Assembly: GCF_900113025.1 (NCBI RefSeq)
Contig: NZ_FONT01000005.1
Location: forward strand, 1-64,000
Reading direction: 5' to 3'
From: Alteribacillus iranensis
GTDB taxonomy: Bacteria > Bacillota > Bacilli > Bacillales > Marinococcaceae
Length of the DNA stretch: 64,000 bases
Shown: positions 16,658-25,203 of the stretch, in pieces
How positions within the stretch are numbered: the first letter of the stretch is position 1
Layout: every line of letters starts with the position of its first letter
The notes under the pieces: model-generated
Database searches by the model: none
Seen by the model: the letters and a program-made list of their open reading frames with translations, nothing else
Told to the model about the DNA's origin: nothing
Program-made: the position numbers and the translations under genes

Positions 16658-17347
16658 ATGAAAATTCAAATTCCATCTATTATTTTGGCATTCTTTGTAT
16701 CTATGACGCTAGCAGGGTGTGGAGCTGGCGATGAGGAAAAAGAAACTGCAGACCCACCACAAGAAGAAAATGTAGCAGACATACCTGACGATAGTGAAGT
16801 TGATGAATCAGATCAAGAGAACATACAAGAAGGTGAGAGTCCAGACACCGTCGACAATGACAATACGTCAGGTGAGGAAAATTCAAATGGAGACAACATG
16901 GTAACAGTCTCTATGATGAATGGAGATGAAGAAGAAATTGGCATGGCTGAAGTTTCCGAAACGGAGGAAGGAGTCACCATCCAATTAGAAGCTTCCAATT
17001 TACCAGAAGATAGTGAGCACGGTTTTCACATTCATGAGACAGGTGCGTGTGAAGCTCCTGATTTCAAATCTGCCGGAGGTCATTTTAATCCAGAAGACAC
17101 CGAGCATGGGACAGAAAGTGACGGAGGACCTCATGCTGGAGACTTACCAAACATCACCACTGATGAGAACGGGGAAGTGTCAGAAGAAATCGTAAATGAT
17201 AAGGTTACTTTAATGGAAGGGGAGGACAACTCCCTACTGAAGGAAGATGGTACAGCCTTAGTCATCCATGCGGGAGCTGATGATCATCAATCCCAGCCTT
17301 CTGGTGACGCAGGTGACCGTATCGCTTGCGGGGTTATTGAAAAGTAA
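16658..17347 (+). CDS. Cu/Zn superoxide dismutase-like lipoprotein
   Basis: A 229-residue exported lipoprotein with lipobox LAGC (Cys21), a strongly acidic linker (residues 25-80) and a SodC-type domain (about 82-228). Metal ligands are complete by eye: HxH in GFHIHETG, His in AGGHFNP, His and Asp in HG...GPHAGDLPN, and His in VIHAGADDH. The two disulfide cysteines (GACEAPD and IACGVI) are present. B. subtilis YojM is a relative reported to lack a copper ligand, so activity looks more likely here. ATG 16658 follows AAAGGAGG. Monocistronic, with its own terminator. Confidence 0.88.
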   Translation: MKIQIPSIILAFFVSMTLAGCGAGDEEKETADPPQEENVADIPDDSEVDESDQENIQEGESPDTVDNDNTSGEENSNGDNMVTVSMMNGDEEEIGMAEVSETEEGVTIQLEASNLPEDSEHGFHIHETGACEAPDFKSAGGHFNPEDTEHGTESDGGPHAGDLPNITTDENGEVSEEIVNDKVTLMEGEDNSLLKEDGTALVIHAGADDHQSQPSGDAGDRIACGVIEK

Positions 17348-17355
17348 TTATTTAC

Positions 17356-17388
17356 GAGTCAGCGGGGATATTCCGCTGACTTTTTTAT
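17356..17388 (+). terminator. Terminator of the SodC-like gene
   Basis: GTCAGCGG pairs with CCGCTGAC around GGATATT, followed by TTTTTT. Confidence 0.9.
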
Positions 17389-17420
17389 TAGCTAAGTATC
17401 ATTGGAGAAATGTCCATCTT

Positions 17421-17585
17421 CAGGCGCCATCGGCTCGAGGTCGCTTCAACCCACCCTTCCGCGGCAAATCCGCCTCAGCCCCACACGACGTGGGTCAGTT
17501 CGACGTTGTCACAGGACGTGACGTTCTTAGTCGAACATCTTCTCCAGCGCTTGTCGCCGATAAGCGGGCGCCTTACGCTTTTCTT
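17421..17585. repeat. GC-rich hairpin repeat B
   Basis: The element is bounded by GGCGCC (17423-17428) and GGCGCC (17567-17572). Inside, GTTCGAC (17498-17504) pairs with GTCGAAC (17530-17536) and encloses GTCAC-AGGAC-GTGAC; a further hairpin lies at CCACACGACGTGG. Its base composition is far richer in G and C than the surroundings. I recall very similar sequences scattered between genes of many Bacillaceae genomes. It abuts the stop codon of the YqzG-like gene. Confidence 0.65.
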
Positions 17586-17902
17586 TATAAATCGTCAAAA
17601 AAGACATCAATCGGCTCCCCGGTTTTGGGATTGGATAGAACATAAACATTCACTTGACGCTCTTCATCATTTTTTTCAATGGACATGGTGTAATTGAATT
17701 GCTCTCTACTATCAGTTATAGAATGTTTGCCTACATAGGAAAATCCAACAAGATGATAGTCCGGGAATTCCTCCTTCGTTTGCTTTGCCGCTAACTCTCC
17801 CCACTCTGCTTGTTCAGACTTCGCATCTCCATCATATGTTGGAACTCCAAGTGAGATCCATAAGAGGAACAATATCCTCACTACAGAACGGGTCCGCTTC
17901 AC
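17585..17902 (-). CDS. YqzG/YhdC-like exported protein (DUF3889)
   Basis: A 105-residue protein with an N-terminal hydrophobic segment (VVRILFLLWISLGVP) that is probably a signal peptide. A small domain WGELAAKQTKEEFPDYHLVGFSYVG then resembles B. subtilis YqzG and YhdC, of unknown function. The frame extends upstream to 17953, but GTG 17902 is chosen because AAGGAGAG lies about eight bases ahead. Its last codons run into the edge of repeat B, so the repeat may have supplied the stop. Confidence 0.7.
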   Translation of the reverse strand: MKRTRSVVRILFLLWISLGVPTYDGDAKSEQAEWGELAAKQTKEEFPDYHLVGFSYVGKHSITDSREQFNYTMSIEKNDEERQVNVYVLSNPKTGEPIDVFFDDL

Positions 17903-18034
17903 AAATATCTCTCCTTCCTGCTTTTCGTTTATCTTTTTACATGACGAGATCATTTATTCATTCGTATAAGAAGCATTAGGTAGAAAATACTAATAGACAA
18001 AAAGGAGAGCGGGACTGAGATAGTACAGGAATTA

Positions 18035-18736
18035 TTGCTCATCACTGGCCGTATTATAACTATATTACCCCTGTTTTTGTTCATTACCATACTAATGGGG
18101 AAACGGGCGATAGGAGAGCTCCCTGTTTTTGATGTGTTAACCGTCATTACACTAGGGTCTGTGGTCGGTGCAGACATAGCAGATCCAAACGTCGAACATC
18201 TTCACACAGTATACGCTATTATTCTCATTGGTGTTTTTACGCGGCTTGTAGCAAAAGTAAAATTAAACAATCGAAACATAGGAAAATGGATTACATTCGA
18301 CCCCACTGTTGTCATCCAGGATGGACGGATTATTTATAAAAACGTAAAGCAGATTCACTTTACTATCGATAATATCCTCTCTATGCTGCGTGAAAAAGAC
18401 ATTTTTGATATAAGCGACGTCCAAACCGCTGTGATCGAGGGAAACGGAACGCTTAGTGTACTTAAAAAACCTCAAAAAAGCACGGTTACTTTAGAAGACT
18501 TGAATATCCATCAGTCCGTTGCCGCTATTTCTTTCCCTGTCATTGTGGAAGGCCATGTTTACCAAAGCGTTTTACACGAATTAGGGACAGACGGCGCTTG
18601 GCTTCATGAAGAATTGAAAAAGCAAGGCGTATCTTCAGTTGATGAAGTGTTTCTAGGAACGTTAGATATTCAAAAGAATCTGCAAGTTTCTTTAAAAGAA
18701 GATTCTTCTATTCAAATACCTCCTTTATACAATTAA
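18035..18736 (+). CDS. DUF421 membrane protein, YetF/YrbG type
   Basis: A protein of about 233 residues with three N-terminal membrane helices and a cytosolic alpha/beta domain typical of DUF421. The motif GKRAIGELPVFDVLTVITLGSVVG is diagnostic. Family function is unknown, although B. subtilis relatives are linked to spores or the membrane. The start is unclear. TTG 18035 has only AGGA nearby, while a strong AAAGGAG at 18001-18007 is followed in the same frame by codons with no ATG, GTG or TTG before 18035. The true N-terminus may lie a few residues upstream at a non-canonical codon. Confidence 0.78.
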   Translation: MLITGRIITILPLFLFITILMGKRAIGELPVFDVLTVITLGSVVGADIADPNVEHLHTVYAIILIGVFTRLVAKVKLNNRNIGKWITFDPTVVIQDGRIIYKNVKQIHFTIDNILSMLREKDIFDISDVQTAVIEGNGTLSVLKKPQKSTVTLEDLNIHQSVAAISFPVIVEGHVYQSVLHELGTDGAWLHEELKKQGVSSVDEVFLGTLDIQKNLQVSLKEDSSIQIPPLYN

Positions 18737-18800
18737 TTTTAGTGAACCATTCAGAGTGTTCGTGAATAGGCTATCCATACAAAATACTTCCTTAAAAGAA

Positions 18801-19436
18801 ATGGTTGTGATTCGTATGGAACGTTACCGCCTGCCTGTTCCCATCCAAACCTATTCCATGAAAGCGTCTAAAATCTCTATTTATTACCCTCAAGTTTTGC
18901 TTCCGAACCCCATCTTCCAACATTCTATAAACGCTGCTATTCTTCATAAGGTCTTTGCCATGTTTGCAGGAGTAGATGAACTGGGATACTACGAGCCTGG
19001 AGTTACTGAGTTGATCGGAAATTATGAAATGAAGAACAATCAAAGAGGGATTATCAGCTTTACCTTTACACTTTTTGCAAATATGCCTTCATTAGCACAT
19101 CCTGTGGATATGATGGATTCGTTGACTGCCGATGTCCAGACAGGGAAAATTTACCCACTACAAGATCTATTTGTACCTGCCAGCAATTATAAAGACAAGA
19201 TTAATGCGTGTATAAAAAAACAAATCAAAGAGAGGAATATACCACTTTTAGGCGAATTTCCAGGGATTTCTGATGATCAAACATACTATTTAGCAGATAA
19301 AACACTAATTATTTATTTTGATGAATATGAAATTACACCTGGTTACGTTGGGTTCCCTATGTTTCCTATCCCTTCATATATTCTAGAAGATGATATAGCA
19401 AGTGAGAGTCCGCTTCAAATCCTTATGTCTAACTAG
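18801..19436 (+). CDS. DUF3298-type protein, RsiV/PdaC-like domain without signal peptide
   Basis: A protein of about 211 residues. The C-terminal YYLADKTLIIYFDEYEITPGYVGFPMFPIPSYIL is the DUF3298 signature found in the extracytoplasmic parts of RsiV and PdaC. No signal peptide or anchor is visible, so it appears cytosolic unless the start is wrong. The frame is open from GTG 18756, but neither that codon nor the ATGs at 18801 and 18816 has a clear ribosome binding site. It is close behind the DUF421 gene and may be co-transcribed with it. Function unknown. Confidence 0.65.
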   Translation: MVVIRMERYRLPVPIQTYSMKASKISIYYPQVLLPNPIFQHSINAAILHKVFAMFAGVDELGYYEPGVTELIGNYEMKNNQRGIISFTFTLFANMPSLAHPVDMMDSLTADVQTGKIYPLQDLFVPASNYKDKINACIKKQIKERNIPLLGEFPGISDDQTYYLADKTLIIYFDEYEITPGYVGFPMFPIPSYILEDDIASESPLQILMSN

Positions 19437-19441
19437 ACTTT

Positions 19442-19470
19442 TTGGAAAAAACAGTTGAACATGCTATAAT
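19442..19470 (+). promoter_or_regulatory. SigmaA promoter
   Basis: TTGGAA (19442-19447), 17 bases, TATAAT (19465-19470), 40 bases before the gene at 19511. Confidence 0.65.
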
Positions 19471-19510
19471 AACGGAAAATTAACATTAACGTGATCATAC
19501 TGGAGGATTT

Positions 19511-19966
19511 ATGCTGACATTTGAAGAAAAACTACAGATTATGGAGTCCTTTCCTGAATTAGAAAAAAAGGAAGTGTCTATGGGGCGTGTCAATTTCCAT
19601 TATAACGACACTGTTACGGATAAAAAGAATGTTGTTTATCATTTACATCCAAATGGAAATGGTTTCGTTTACGCAGAGAGAATTGGCGGTTATGACACGG
19701 ATTCAAAAGGGATGGTAAACATACGCAACTTCACCGAAGAAGAACTTCATCAAATCGTACGTGCGTCTATTGCATCCTTATCTACCTCAGAAGAGGAGGA
19801 TGATCCATTTTACGAGGAATGGGTTAATCATGATGATCAGCTGCTTGTTCTCATGGAGGAAGATGACGCGTGGAATATATATGCGGGAATTGATCTTGAC
19901 GGAACATTTAACTCATATCCCGAAGCTGCTAATTATCTCAATCAGGAAGGATTTAAGCGTTCTTAA
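19511..19966 (+). CDS. Hypothetical acidic protein
   Basis: A 151-residue soluble, acidic protein; I do not recognise the family. The N-terminal half contains a beta-rich segment with NVVYHLHPNGNGFVYAERI. The C-terminal half is rich in Asp and Glu (SEEEDDPFYEEW) and ends with a predicted helix EAANYLNQEGF. It has its own promoter, GGAGG four bases before ATG 19511, and a terminator at 19971, so it is a well-formed single gene. No signal peptide or membrane segment is visible. Confidence 0.75.
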   Translation: MLTFEEKLQIMESFPELEKKEVSMGRVNFHYNDTVTDKKNVVYHLHPNGNGFVYAERIGGYDTDSKGMVNIRNFTEEELHQIVRASIASLSTSEEEDDPFYEEWVNHDDQLLVLMEEDDAWNIYAGIDLDGTFNSYPEAANYLNQEGFKRS

Positions 19967-19970
19967 AAGA

Positions 19971-20008
19971 GGCCAGGTGTTGAATTTTATTCTCCACCTG
20001 GCTTTTCT
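19971..20008 (+). terminator. Terminator between convergent genes
   Basis: GCCAGGTG pairs with CACCTGGC, followed by TTTTCTTCTC. It ends the gene at 19511-19966 and may also serve the permease gene converging from the right. Confidence 0.85.
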
Positions 20009-20016
20009 TCTCTCTT

Positions 20017-22002
20017 TTATTTAAATTGAGTTACAATTTCTTCTGGTACTTCATCTTCTGTTAATACACCATAAAATTCTTCTCGACTGTCCGTAATGAA
20101 ACGACAAAAATAGGTTCCATCCCCATGTTCACTGTAATTATTTAAAATATTCTCCACCGCTTGACTGTCTTTTACTTCTATAATCGGATTGTTATCCGTA
20201 CTTCTCATAAACACTTGATCAGGAAAATACTGTTGGTGGGCAGCGTCAGGAACATTTACCACTTCAAGGGATTGAATGTCTTTCGGCGTAACTCTAGCTT
20301 TTTCTAAATATCCATGCGCTTGTAACCAGCTTTCGAACTCGTCAAATGTCTTTTTCCACATCATAACGGGACGTTCCTGACGGTAGGCATACGGCTGACT
20401 TTTTGCATTTTCGATATTTTCTTCTGTATTCAGGATAATATGTCCCCAATTCTTTCCATTCTCTAACATGTCATCAATGGTTAATCGTGAAATTTCATAT
20501 TTTAATAATTGTCTTATCTCTTCAATTTCTTTTGGGTTAGAGATGGTAACATTATCCCGCGTAGGGACATGAGGGGCAATCACAATTGATTCCATTGGTT
20601 TATCTAATTCCGATAATTGAAACCTGCTTCGTTTATACGTCTCCGACTCCATAACTGCTGCCAAACTATCTATCTTCTCATTATTAGAAACAGAATATTC
20701 CCGTACGAGCTGTTCACCATTGTCCAATTTATATGACACGATATAACGTCTGCTTTGTCTTGGTTTCGTCTGCTGTTTTTTATCTATCATTTCATCGTGA
20801 AATGCTCTTACATTCTGAATATAGCGTTGATCATTGGCGTAGATCTCTTTATTTTCGTCTTCGTTCATCAGTTGTTGCAGGTTTTCGCCAAAATAAACTC
20901 CTTCAATTTCATTTTTACTAGGAATCGCTTTTTCATAACCCATCACATCCGTATTTATTCCAATACCTACAATAACGATAATTCCTGCGTATATAGCAAA
21001 CCCTTTGAGAAGTTTCCCACTCCATATTCTCCACGTCTTTTGAATAATCATCTCTGCCACAAAAAATCCAATCAAAGCGCCAGCAATATAACCAAATCCG
21101 ATCCACCCGTAAGTATTAAACCTTTGAAAATATACAGCCCCCACAAGCATGGAGCAAAAAGTCACTCCGTACTTAAAGATGGGCTTGAGCGGTTGAAACG
21201 CAATCGCTTGCCCTGCTGTTTCAAGTGGTCGAATTTTATATAAAAAATAAGCAGCCACTCCAAATACGATGGTAAGAAGAAAGTAAATGATTAATTCAGT
21301 AATAGGAAGAGACATATTGTTATAATCTAACTCCGTCAGCTTCATAACAGGTGACCAGCTGGTGATATTCTCACTACTGTAGTAGGAGGCGGGAAATCCA
21401 TGCAAATATCTTGATAATGATGCCGTGATGAGAAAGAAAAGAGCAGGAGGTAAAACTAATAAAATAAAAGTAAGTACTCCTTGCGCTGTCGACATGCCTG
21501 TCACCATACCCACCATTACAGAAAAAACATAGAGAAACATCGTCATGATACTAATAGCGAAAACCCAGCCCCATATATCTCCTGAAGAAATAGATTCAAA
21601 GAATGAATGCGTATTCGTAATCACTGCCGCACTTAAAGCAGACAACCACACCGGTGGCAGAAGTAGCATAAGTCCGGTAAAAATGTGATTCAAATACAAG
21701 TCTTTTCTTCGAATTGGCAAACTATGTATGATATCACTCGATGACTTCGTCTGAATGTAACGAAAGATCACAATACCCGCTAGTACGGGGAGAAAAAGGA
21801 TGAAAAACAGTTGTGAAGCAAAACCAATTTGAAACAGATTGTCCACCGGCTCGTGCATCACCTCTTCATTTGACGTCATCAACAGCATTTGAAGAGGTAA
21901 AGCAAACAGCAGGCCTACCAAATATACAATACCTATCCAACCATGTTGTTTTACATTTTGTTTTTGGATTCCTTTGTTAAAGAAGAATGTTTTCAATTTC
22001 AT
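20017..22002 (-). CDS. ABC transporter permease, large YtrC/YtrD-like subunit
   Basis: A 661-residue membrane protein: an N-terminal six-helix ABC-2-like region (about residues 20-270), more helices to about 370, and a long hydrophilic, probably extracellular C-terminal region (about 375-660). It pairs with the ATPase gene just upstream, which it overlaps by 26 bases. ATG 22002 follows GGGAGAGG; another in-frame ATG at 22023 lacks such a site. B. subtilis YtrBCD is thought to handle acetoin or cell-wall-related stress; the substrate here is unknown. Third gene of the regulator-ATPase-permease operon. Confidence 0.82.
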   Translation of the reverse strand: MKLKTFFFNKGIQKQNVKQHGWIGIVYLVGLLFALPLQMLLMTSNEEVMHEPVDNLFQIGFASQLFFILFLPVLAGIVIFRYIQTKSSSDIIHSLPIRRKDLYLNHIFTGLMLLLPPVWLSALSAAVITNTHSFFESISSGDIWGWVFAISIMTMFLYVFSVMVGMVTGMSTAQGVLTFILLVLPPALFFLITASLSRYLHGFPASYYSSENITSWSPVMKLTELDYNNMSLPITELIIYFLLTIVFGVAAYFLYKIRPLETAGQAIAFQPLKPIFKYGVTFCSMLVGAVYFQRFNTYGWIGFGYIAGALIGFFVAEMIIQKTWRIWSGKLLKGFAIYAGIIVIVGIGINTDVMGYEKAIPSKNEIEGVYFGENLQQLMNEDENKEIYANDQRYIQNVRAFHDEMIDKKQQTKPRQSRRYIVSYKLDNGEQLVREYSVSNNEKIDSLAAVMESETYKRSRFQLSELDKPMESIVIAPHVPTRDNVTISNPKEIEEIRQLLKYEISRLTIDDMLENGKNWGHIILNTEENIENAKSQPYAYRQERPVMMWKKTFDEFESWLQAHGYLEKARVTPKDIQSLEVVNVPDAAHQQYFPDQVFMRSTDNNPIIEVKDSQAVENILNNYSEHGDGTYFCRFITDSREEFYGVLTEDEVPEEIVTQFK

Positions 22003-22879
22003 AACCAACCTCTCCCATTTCATAAATAAACATTTCTTCGAGAGTTAGCGGAAGTATATCAAAAACGAATGGCTTTTCTGACCGAACAATACGTTTAATA
22101 TTACTTTCCTCCCCTTTGACAATAAGAACAGAGACACTCCCTCTCTTCTCCTGATGTACGACTTCTAATTGGTCTACTATATGTTTCTCCTGGAGTTCTG
22201 ACTTGAATGCTACTTGAATTTTATGTGTGTCTGCTTTTAAGTCATCCAACTCTTTTTCCACGATGAGCTCCCCTTGGTGCATAATTCCAATGTGATCACA
22301 GATGTCCTCTATTTCTCTTAAATTATGAGAAGAAATAATGACTGTCATTTCACGATCGGCCACATCCTGAAAAAGAACATTTTTAATTTTTTGGCGCATA
22401 ACGGGATCCAGCCCATCGATCGGTTCATCTAGAATGAGGACAGAAGGCATACAAGACAAAGCGAGCCAAAATGCTACTTGCCGCTGCATTCCCTTAGATA
22501 ATTTATGGATTTTTCGATCAGTATCAATTTGAAACACTCGCTTTAACGTGTTGAAACGAGACGCATCCCATTCCGAATAAATGTTTTGGTAATATTCCGC
22601 CATTTGAGCAATCGTATTTTGAGGAAAAAAGTAAAGTGTATCTGGTATGTAACATACTTTTTTCTTAATAAAAACATTTTCAAAGACGGGCACATCTTCT
22701 ATGGATATTGTGCCGGTTTCCGGTCTGTAAATACCGGCCATCATTTTGAGAAGTGTCGTTTTACCTGCTCCATTTGAGCCTAAGAGACCGTATATCGACC
22801 CTCTTTTTACAGTTATATTTATATTTCGAACTGCTGTTTCATTATGGAATTTTTTTGTGACGCTCTTTGCCTCAATCAC
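21977..22879 (-). CDS. ABC transporter ATP-binding protein, YtrB-like
   Basis: A 300-residue cytoplasmic ATPase. Walker A GSNGAGKTTLLK (about residues 35-46), signature LSKGMQRQVAFWLALS and Walker B VLILDEPIDGLDP are all present. The C-terminal 80 residues form the extra domain usual in export-type ABC-2 ATPases. GTG 22879 follows GGAGAGGAG and overlaps the regulator gene, so the three genes are tightly coupled. It works with the permease encoded just downstream. Confidence 0.9.
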   Translation of the reverse strand: MIEAKSVTKKFHNETAVRNINITVKRGSIYGLLGSNGAGKTTLLKMMAGIYRPETGTISIEDVPVFENVFIKKKVCYIPDTLYFFPQNTIAQMAEYYQNIYSEWDASRFNTLKRVFQIDTDRKIHKLSKGMQRQVAFWLALSCMPSVLILDEPIDGLDPVMRQKIKNVLFQDVADREMTVIISSHNLREIEDICDHIGIMHQGELIVEKELDDLKADTHKIQVAFKSELQEKHIVDQLEVVHQEKRGSVSVLIVKGEESNIKRIVRSEKPFVFDILPLTLEEMFIYEMGEVGYEIENILL

Positions 22880-23249
22880 TTTTCTCCTCTCCTTTCTCTA
22901 TTTCATCGAACCATTGTGCAATCTGCTCTTTCGTCACTCCCAAATAAACAGCTTCTCTCAGTAAATGCTGAAATTGAGTTTTTAACTCATTCACTTTCTT
23001 ATCGGCATGTAGTTCTATCGGTGCCACAAAATACCCCTTTCTGTTAGCGGAGTATAAATATCCCTCTCGCTCAAGCTCCCGGTATGCCTTCTGAATCGTA
23101 TTAGGATTTATGGTCAATTCTTTTGAAAGCATACGAACAGATGGAAGTTTTTCATCAACAGTTAGTACCTCAGCAAGAATTAATTCTTTGATTTTTTCCA
23201 TAAGTTGTTCATATATTGGTTTTCTATTGCGTGGATCTAACTCAAACAA
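22872..23249 (-). CDS. GntR-family regulator, YtrA subfamily
   Basis: A 125-residue short GntR regulator. The N-terminal winged helix (PIYEQLMEKIKELILAEVLTVDEKLPSVRMLSKELTINPNTIQKAYRELEREGY) is followed by a small two-helix dimerisation part, typical of YtrA rather than the ligand-binding FadR or HutC subfamilies. TTG 23249 is the start, after AAAGGAGGGGG. The palindrome at 23291-23315, next to the -10 box, is the likely operator. It presumably represses its own operon with the ATPase and permease; the inducer is unknown, often a cell-envelope antibiotic. Confidence 0.9.
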   Translation of the reverse strand: MFELDPRNRKPIYEQLMEKIKELILAEVLTVDEKLPSVRMLSKELTINPNTIQKAYRELEREGYLYSANRKGYFVAPIELHADKKVNELKTQFQHLLREAVYLGVTKEQIAQWFDEIEKGEEKSD

Positions 23250-23290
23250 ATGTCCCCCTCCTTTCTATTTAAGGGGTTCAATTATATGTA

Positions 23291-23315
23291 TCTGTATCAT
23301 TTGTATTAATACAGA
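23291..23315. promoter_or_regulatory. Operator of the YtrA-like regulator
   Basis: TCTGTAT and ATACAGA form an inverted repeat with an 11-base spacer. It lies directly downstream of the -10 box, over the expected transcription start, so binding should block the operon. Confidence 0.65.
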
Positions 23316-23316
23316 C

Positions 23317-23345
23317 ATTATAGATTTTTAAATTTAACTTGTAAA
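23317..23345 (-). promoter_or_regulatory. SigmaA promoter of the YtrA-like operon
   Basis: On the minus strand: TTTACA (23345-23340), 17 bases, TATAAT (23322-23317). Confidence 0.75.
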
Positions 23346-23475
23346 TATGTTTTTAAATAATTTGCGTGAGTGATTTGATTTTAGATCTCAACATTTCCTT
23401 GTGACAGCTTCTCAAAGAATAAAAGCTCAGTCGACTGAACTTGCACAGGACTTGCTGGTTTTTGCGAATAAAAAA

Positions 23476-23502
23476 ACAGCACTCGTTTATGATGAGTGCT
23501 GT
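23476..23502 (-). terminator. Terminator overlapping the end of the YbaN-like gene
   Basis: ACAGCACTC pairs with GAGTGCTGT; on the minus strand a run of seven T residues follows. The last six codons of the DUF454 gene form one arm of the stem. Confidence 0.85.
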
Positions 23503-23900
23503 CTGTCACTATAAGGGGGGTTTTCCCTCGTATGATAAGTTTTCAAAGATAGAATGTAATACGTAATATAACCTACGACACCGAATAATAAAATTTGTAC
23601 AAATAAAAGAGGGACAATAAATAGAATGGAATAAAAAGAACTGACCCACAATACCACAATAGCTGTTATTTTTGTCTTAAGCGGGATCCCTTTTCCAGAA
23701 CGATAGTTTTTTATATAAGGTCCGAGCCATTTTGCTTTTAATAATTTATCATATAACGACGGAGAAGAGCGGGTATAGCAAAAAGCTGCTAATAACAAAA
23801 AGGGTGTCGTCGGAAGCAAAGGCAAAATAATTCCAATAACACCAAGTATCACGGAGATCGTCCCTGATGCAACAAGTATATATCTTTTTACAACGTTCAT
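23487..23900 (-). CDS. YbaN-family membrane protein (DUF454)
   Basis: A 137-residue inner-membrane protein with four hydrophobic segments. The DUF454 motif LGVIGIILPLLPTTPFLLLAAFCYTRSSPSLYDKLL is clear. The family is widespread and its function is not established. ATG 23900 is chosen over an ATG at 23927 because AAGGAAG/AAGGG sits just upstream of the later codon. Single-gene unit whose 3' end doubles as a terminator. Confidence 0.82.
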   Translation of the reverse strand: MNVVKRYILVASGTISVILGVIGIILPLLPTTPFLLLAAFCYTRSSPSLYDKLLKAKWLGPYIKNYRSGKGIPLKTKITAIVVLWVSSFYSILFIVPLLFVQILLFGVVGYITYYILSLKTYHTRENPPYSDRQHSS

Positions 23901-23991
23901 CACCCTTCTCTTCCTTTCCTCCCTCATTGTGTTGTGAACATTAGAGGTTCGTTAAAAATGCATTTCATATATATATTATATTAACATAAAA

Positions 23992-24029
23992 AGAGCCAAA
24001 ACTGAGCGGAAGCTTCTTGTTTTGACTCT
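23992..24029 (-). terminator. Terminator of the aldo/keto reductase gene
   Basis: AGAGTCAAAAC pairs with GTTTTGGCTCT on the minus strand, followed by TTTTT. Confidence 0.85.
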
Positions 24030-24036
24030 ATTCTTA

Positions 24037-24960
24037 TTATGGAGAGACTGCTTGAGGGTGATTCTCGTACACCATCTCTAAATTAGCCGCTTCTGCGTTT
24101 GACGCGACTTGTTCGGGATTTTTACACCCTGGAATCACACAACTCACCGCAGGGTGTTTTAAACACCAGGCAAGCGCCCATTGTGCCATTGGAATATGTT
24201 CTGGGACTTCATTTTTCTGTATTTCAGCAGCTAACGCCAGCTTTCGCTCCGTTTCTTCTCGATCGCGAACACTTCTTATATCATTTTCCTGGAAGGTAGT
24301 ACCTGGCTTGTACTTTCCGCTTAAGAATCCACTAGCCAAAGGAACTCGAGCCATCACACCAAGTTTATGCTCTTCACAGATAGGGAACACTTCCTCCTCC
24401 GGCGTACGATCTAGACGGTTGTATACGACTTGTAACGTACTAGCATTAAATGAAGGAGTCTTTTCCGTTTGAAACGTGTTGTTATTTTTCGCAATCGACG
24501 TACCAAGATGTCGAATTTTACCAGCTTCAACTTGCTTATCGAGCATTGTCCAGAGATCATCATTATCAAAATATTCGTCCCCTCCAGAATGGAATTGGTA
24601 AAGATCAATATAATCAGTTTGGAGAGCACGCAAGGAATCATCTAACTGTTTCAATACTTCCTCTGGCTTGTAATGATGGGTCCGATCATAAAACCCATGA
24701 AATTGGTGGCCAAATTTTGTGGCCAATACCCAGTTCTCCCGATCATTTTTGATGGCTTCCCCTATAAACTTTTCCGACAAGTGATCCCCATAGCATTCCG
24801 CTGTATCGATAAAGTTTATGCCTGTTTCTCTAGCTTTATCAAAAATGGCGTCAACTTCCTTTTGAGTATAGTCTCTTCCCCATTCACCACCAAATTGCCA
24901 CGTTCCAAGTCCGATAACTGAAACAGTCATTTCTGTTTTTCCGAGAGTCCGGTACTTCAT
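24037..24960 (-). CDS. Aldo/keto reductase
   Basis: A 307-residue NADPH-dependent TIM-barrel oxidoreductase resembling general stress protein YhdN/IolS. The catalytic tetrad can be placed: Asp and Tyr in FIDTAECYGDHLSE (about residues 46-59), Lys in WVLATKFGHQ and His in YQFHSGGD. The cofactor region near the C-terminus reads AVSCVIPGCKNPEQVASN. ATG 24960 has AAAGGAG seven bases ahead; the frame continues upstream without a site. The substrate cannot be told. Single gene with its own terminator. Confidence 0.9.
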   Translation of the reverse strand: MKYRTLGKTEMTVSVIGLGTWQFGGEWGRDYTQKEVDAIFDKARETGINFIDTAECYGDHLSEKFIGEAIKNDRENWVLATKFGHQFHGFYDRTHHYKPEEVLKQLDDSLRALQTDYIDLYQFHSGGDEYFDNDDLWTMLDKQVEAGKIRHLGTSIAKNNNTFQTEKTPSFNASTLQVVYNRLDRTPEEEVFPICEEHKLGVMARVPLASGFLSGKYKPGTTFQENDIRSVRDREETERKLALAAEIQKNEVPEHIPMAQWALAWCLKHPAVSCVIPGCKNPEQVASNAEAANLEMVYENHPQAVSP

Positions 24961-25101
24961 AATAACGCTCCTTTCACCAACAACTTTCTTAGTATTGACC
25001 ATGTTTGTATGTTAAATTGAGAGCATATAACTATATGATATTAAAAGGTAAATGCTCCTGTCTATTAATAACTTCTTATCCGTTACATCAATAGAAGGCG
25101 G

Positions 25102-25133
25102 TGTCAAAGGGTCTAAAAAACGCCCCTTTGACA
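25102..25133. terminator. Hairpin downstream of the peroxiredoxin gene
   Basis: TGTCAAAGGG pairs with CCCTTTGACA around an 11-base loop. There is no good T run on either strand, so it is a weak terminator or an mRNA-protecting hairpin. Confidence 0.45.
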
Positions 25134-25203
25134 GCCCATCTTTCTGTTCACGCGCTTTAGATCCAATTCTTTCATACTAGCGTTCTTAAGGTTATTTTTC
25201 CAA

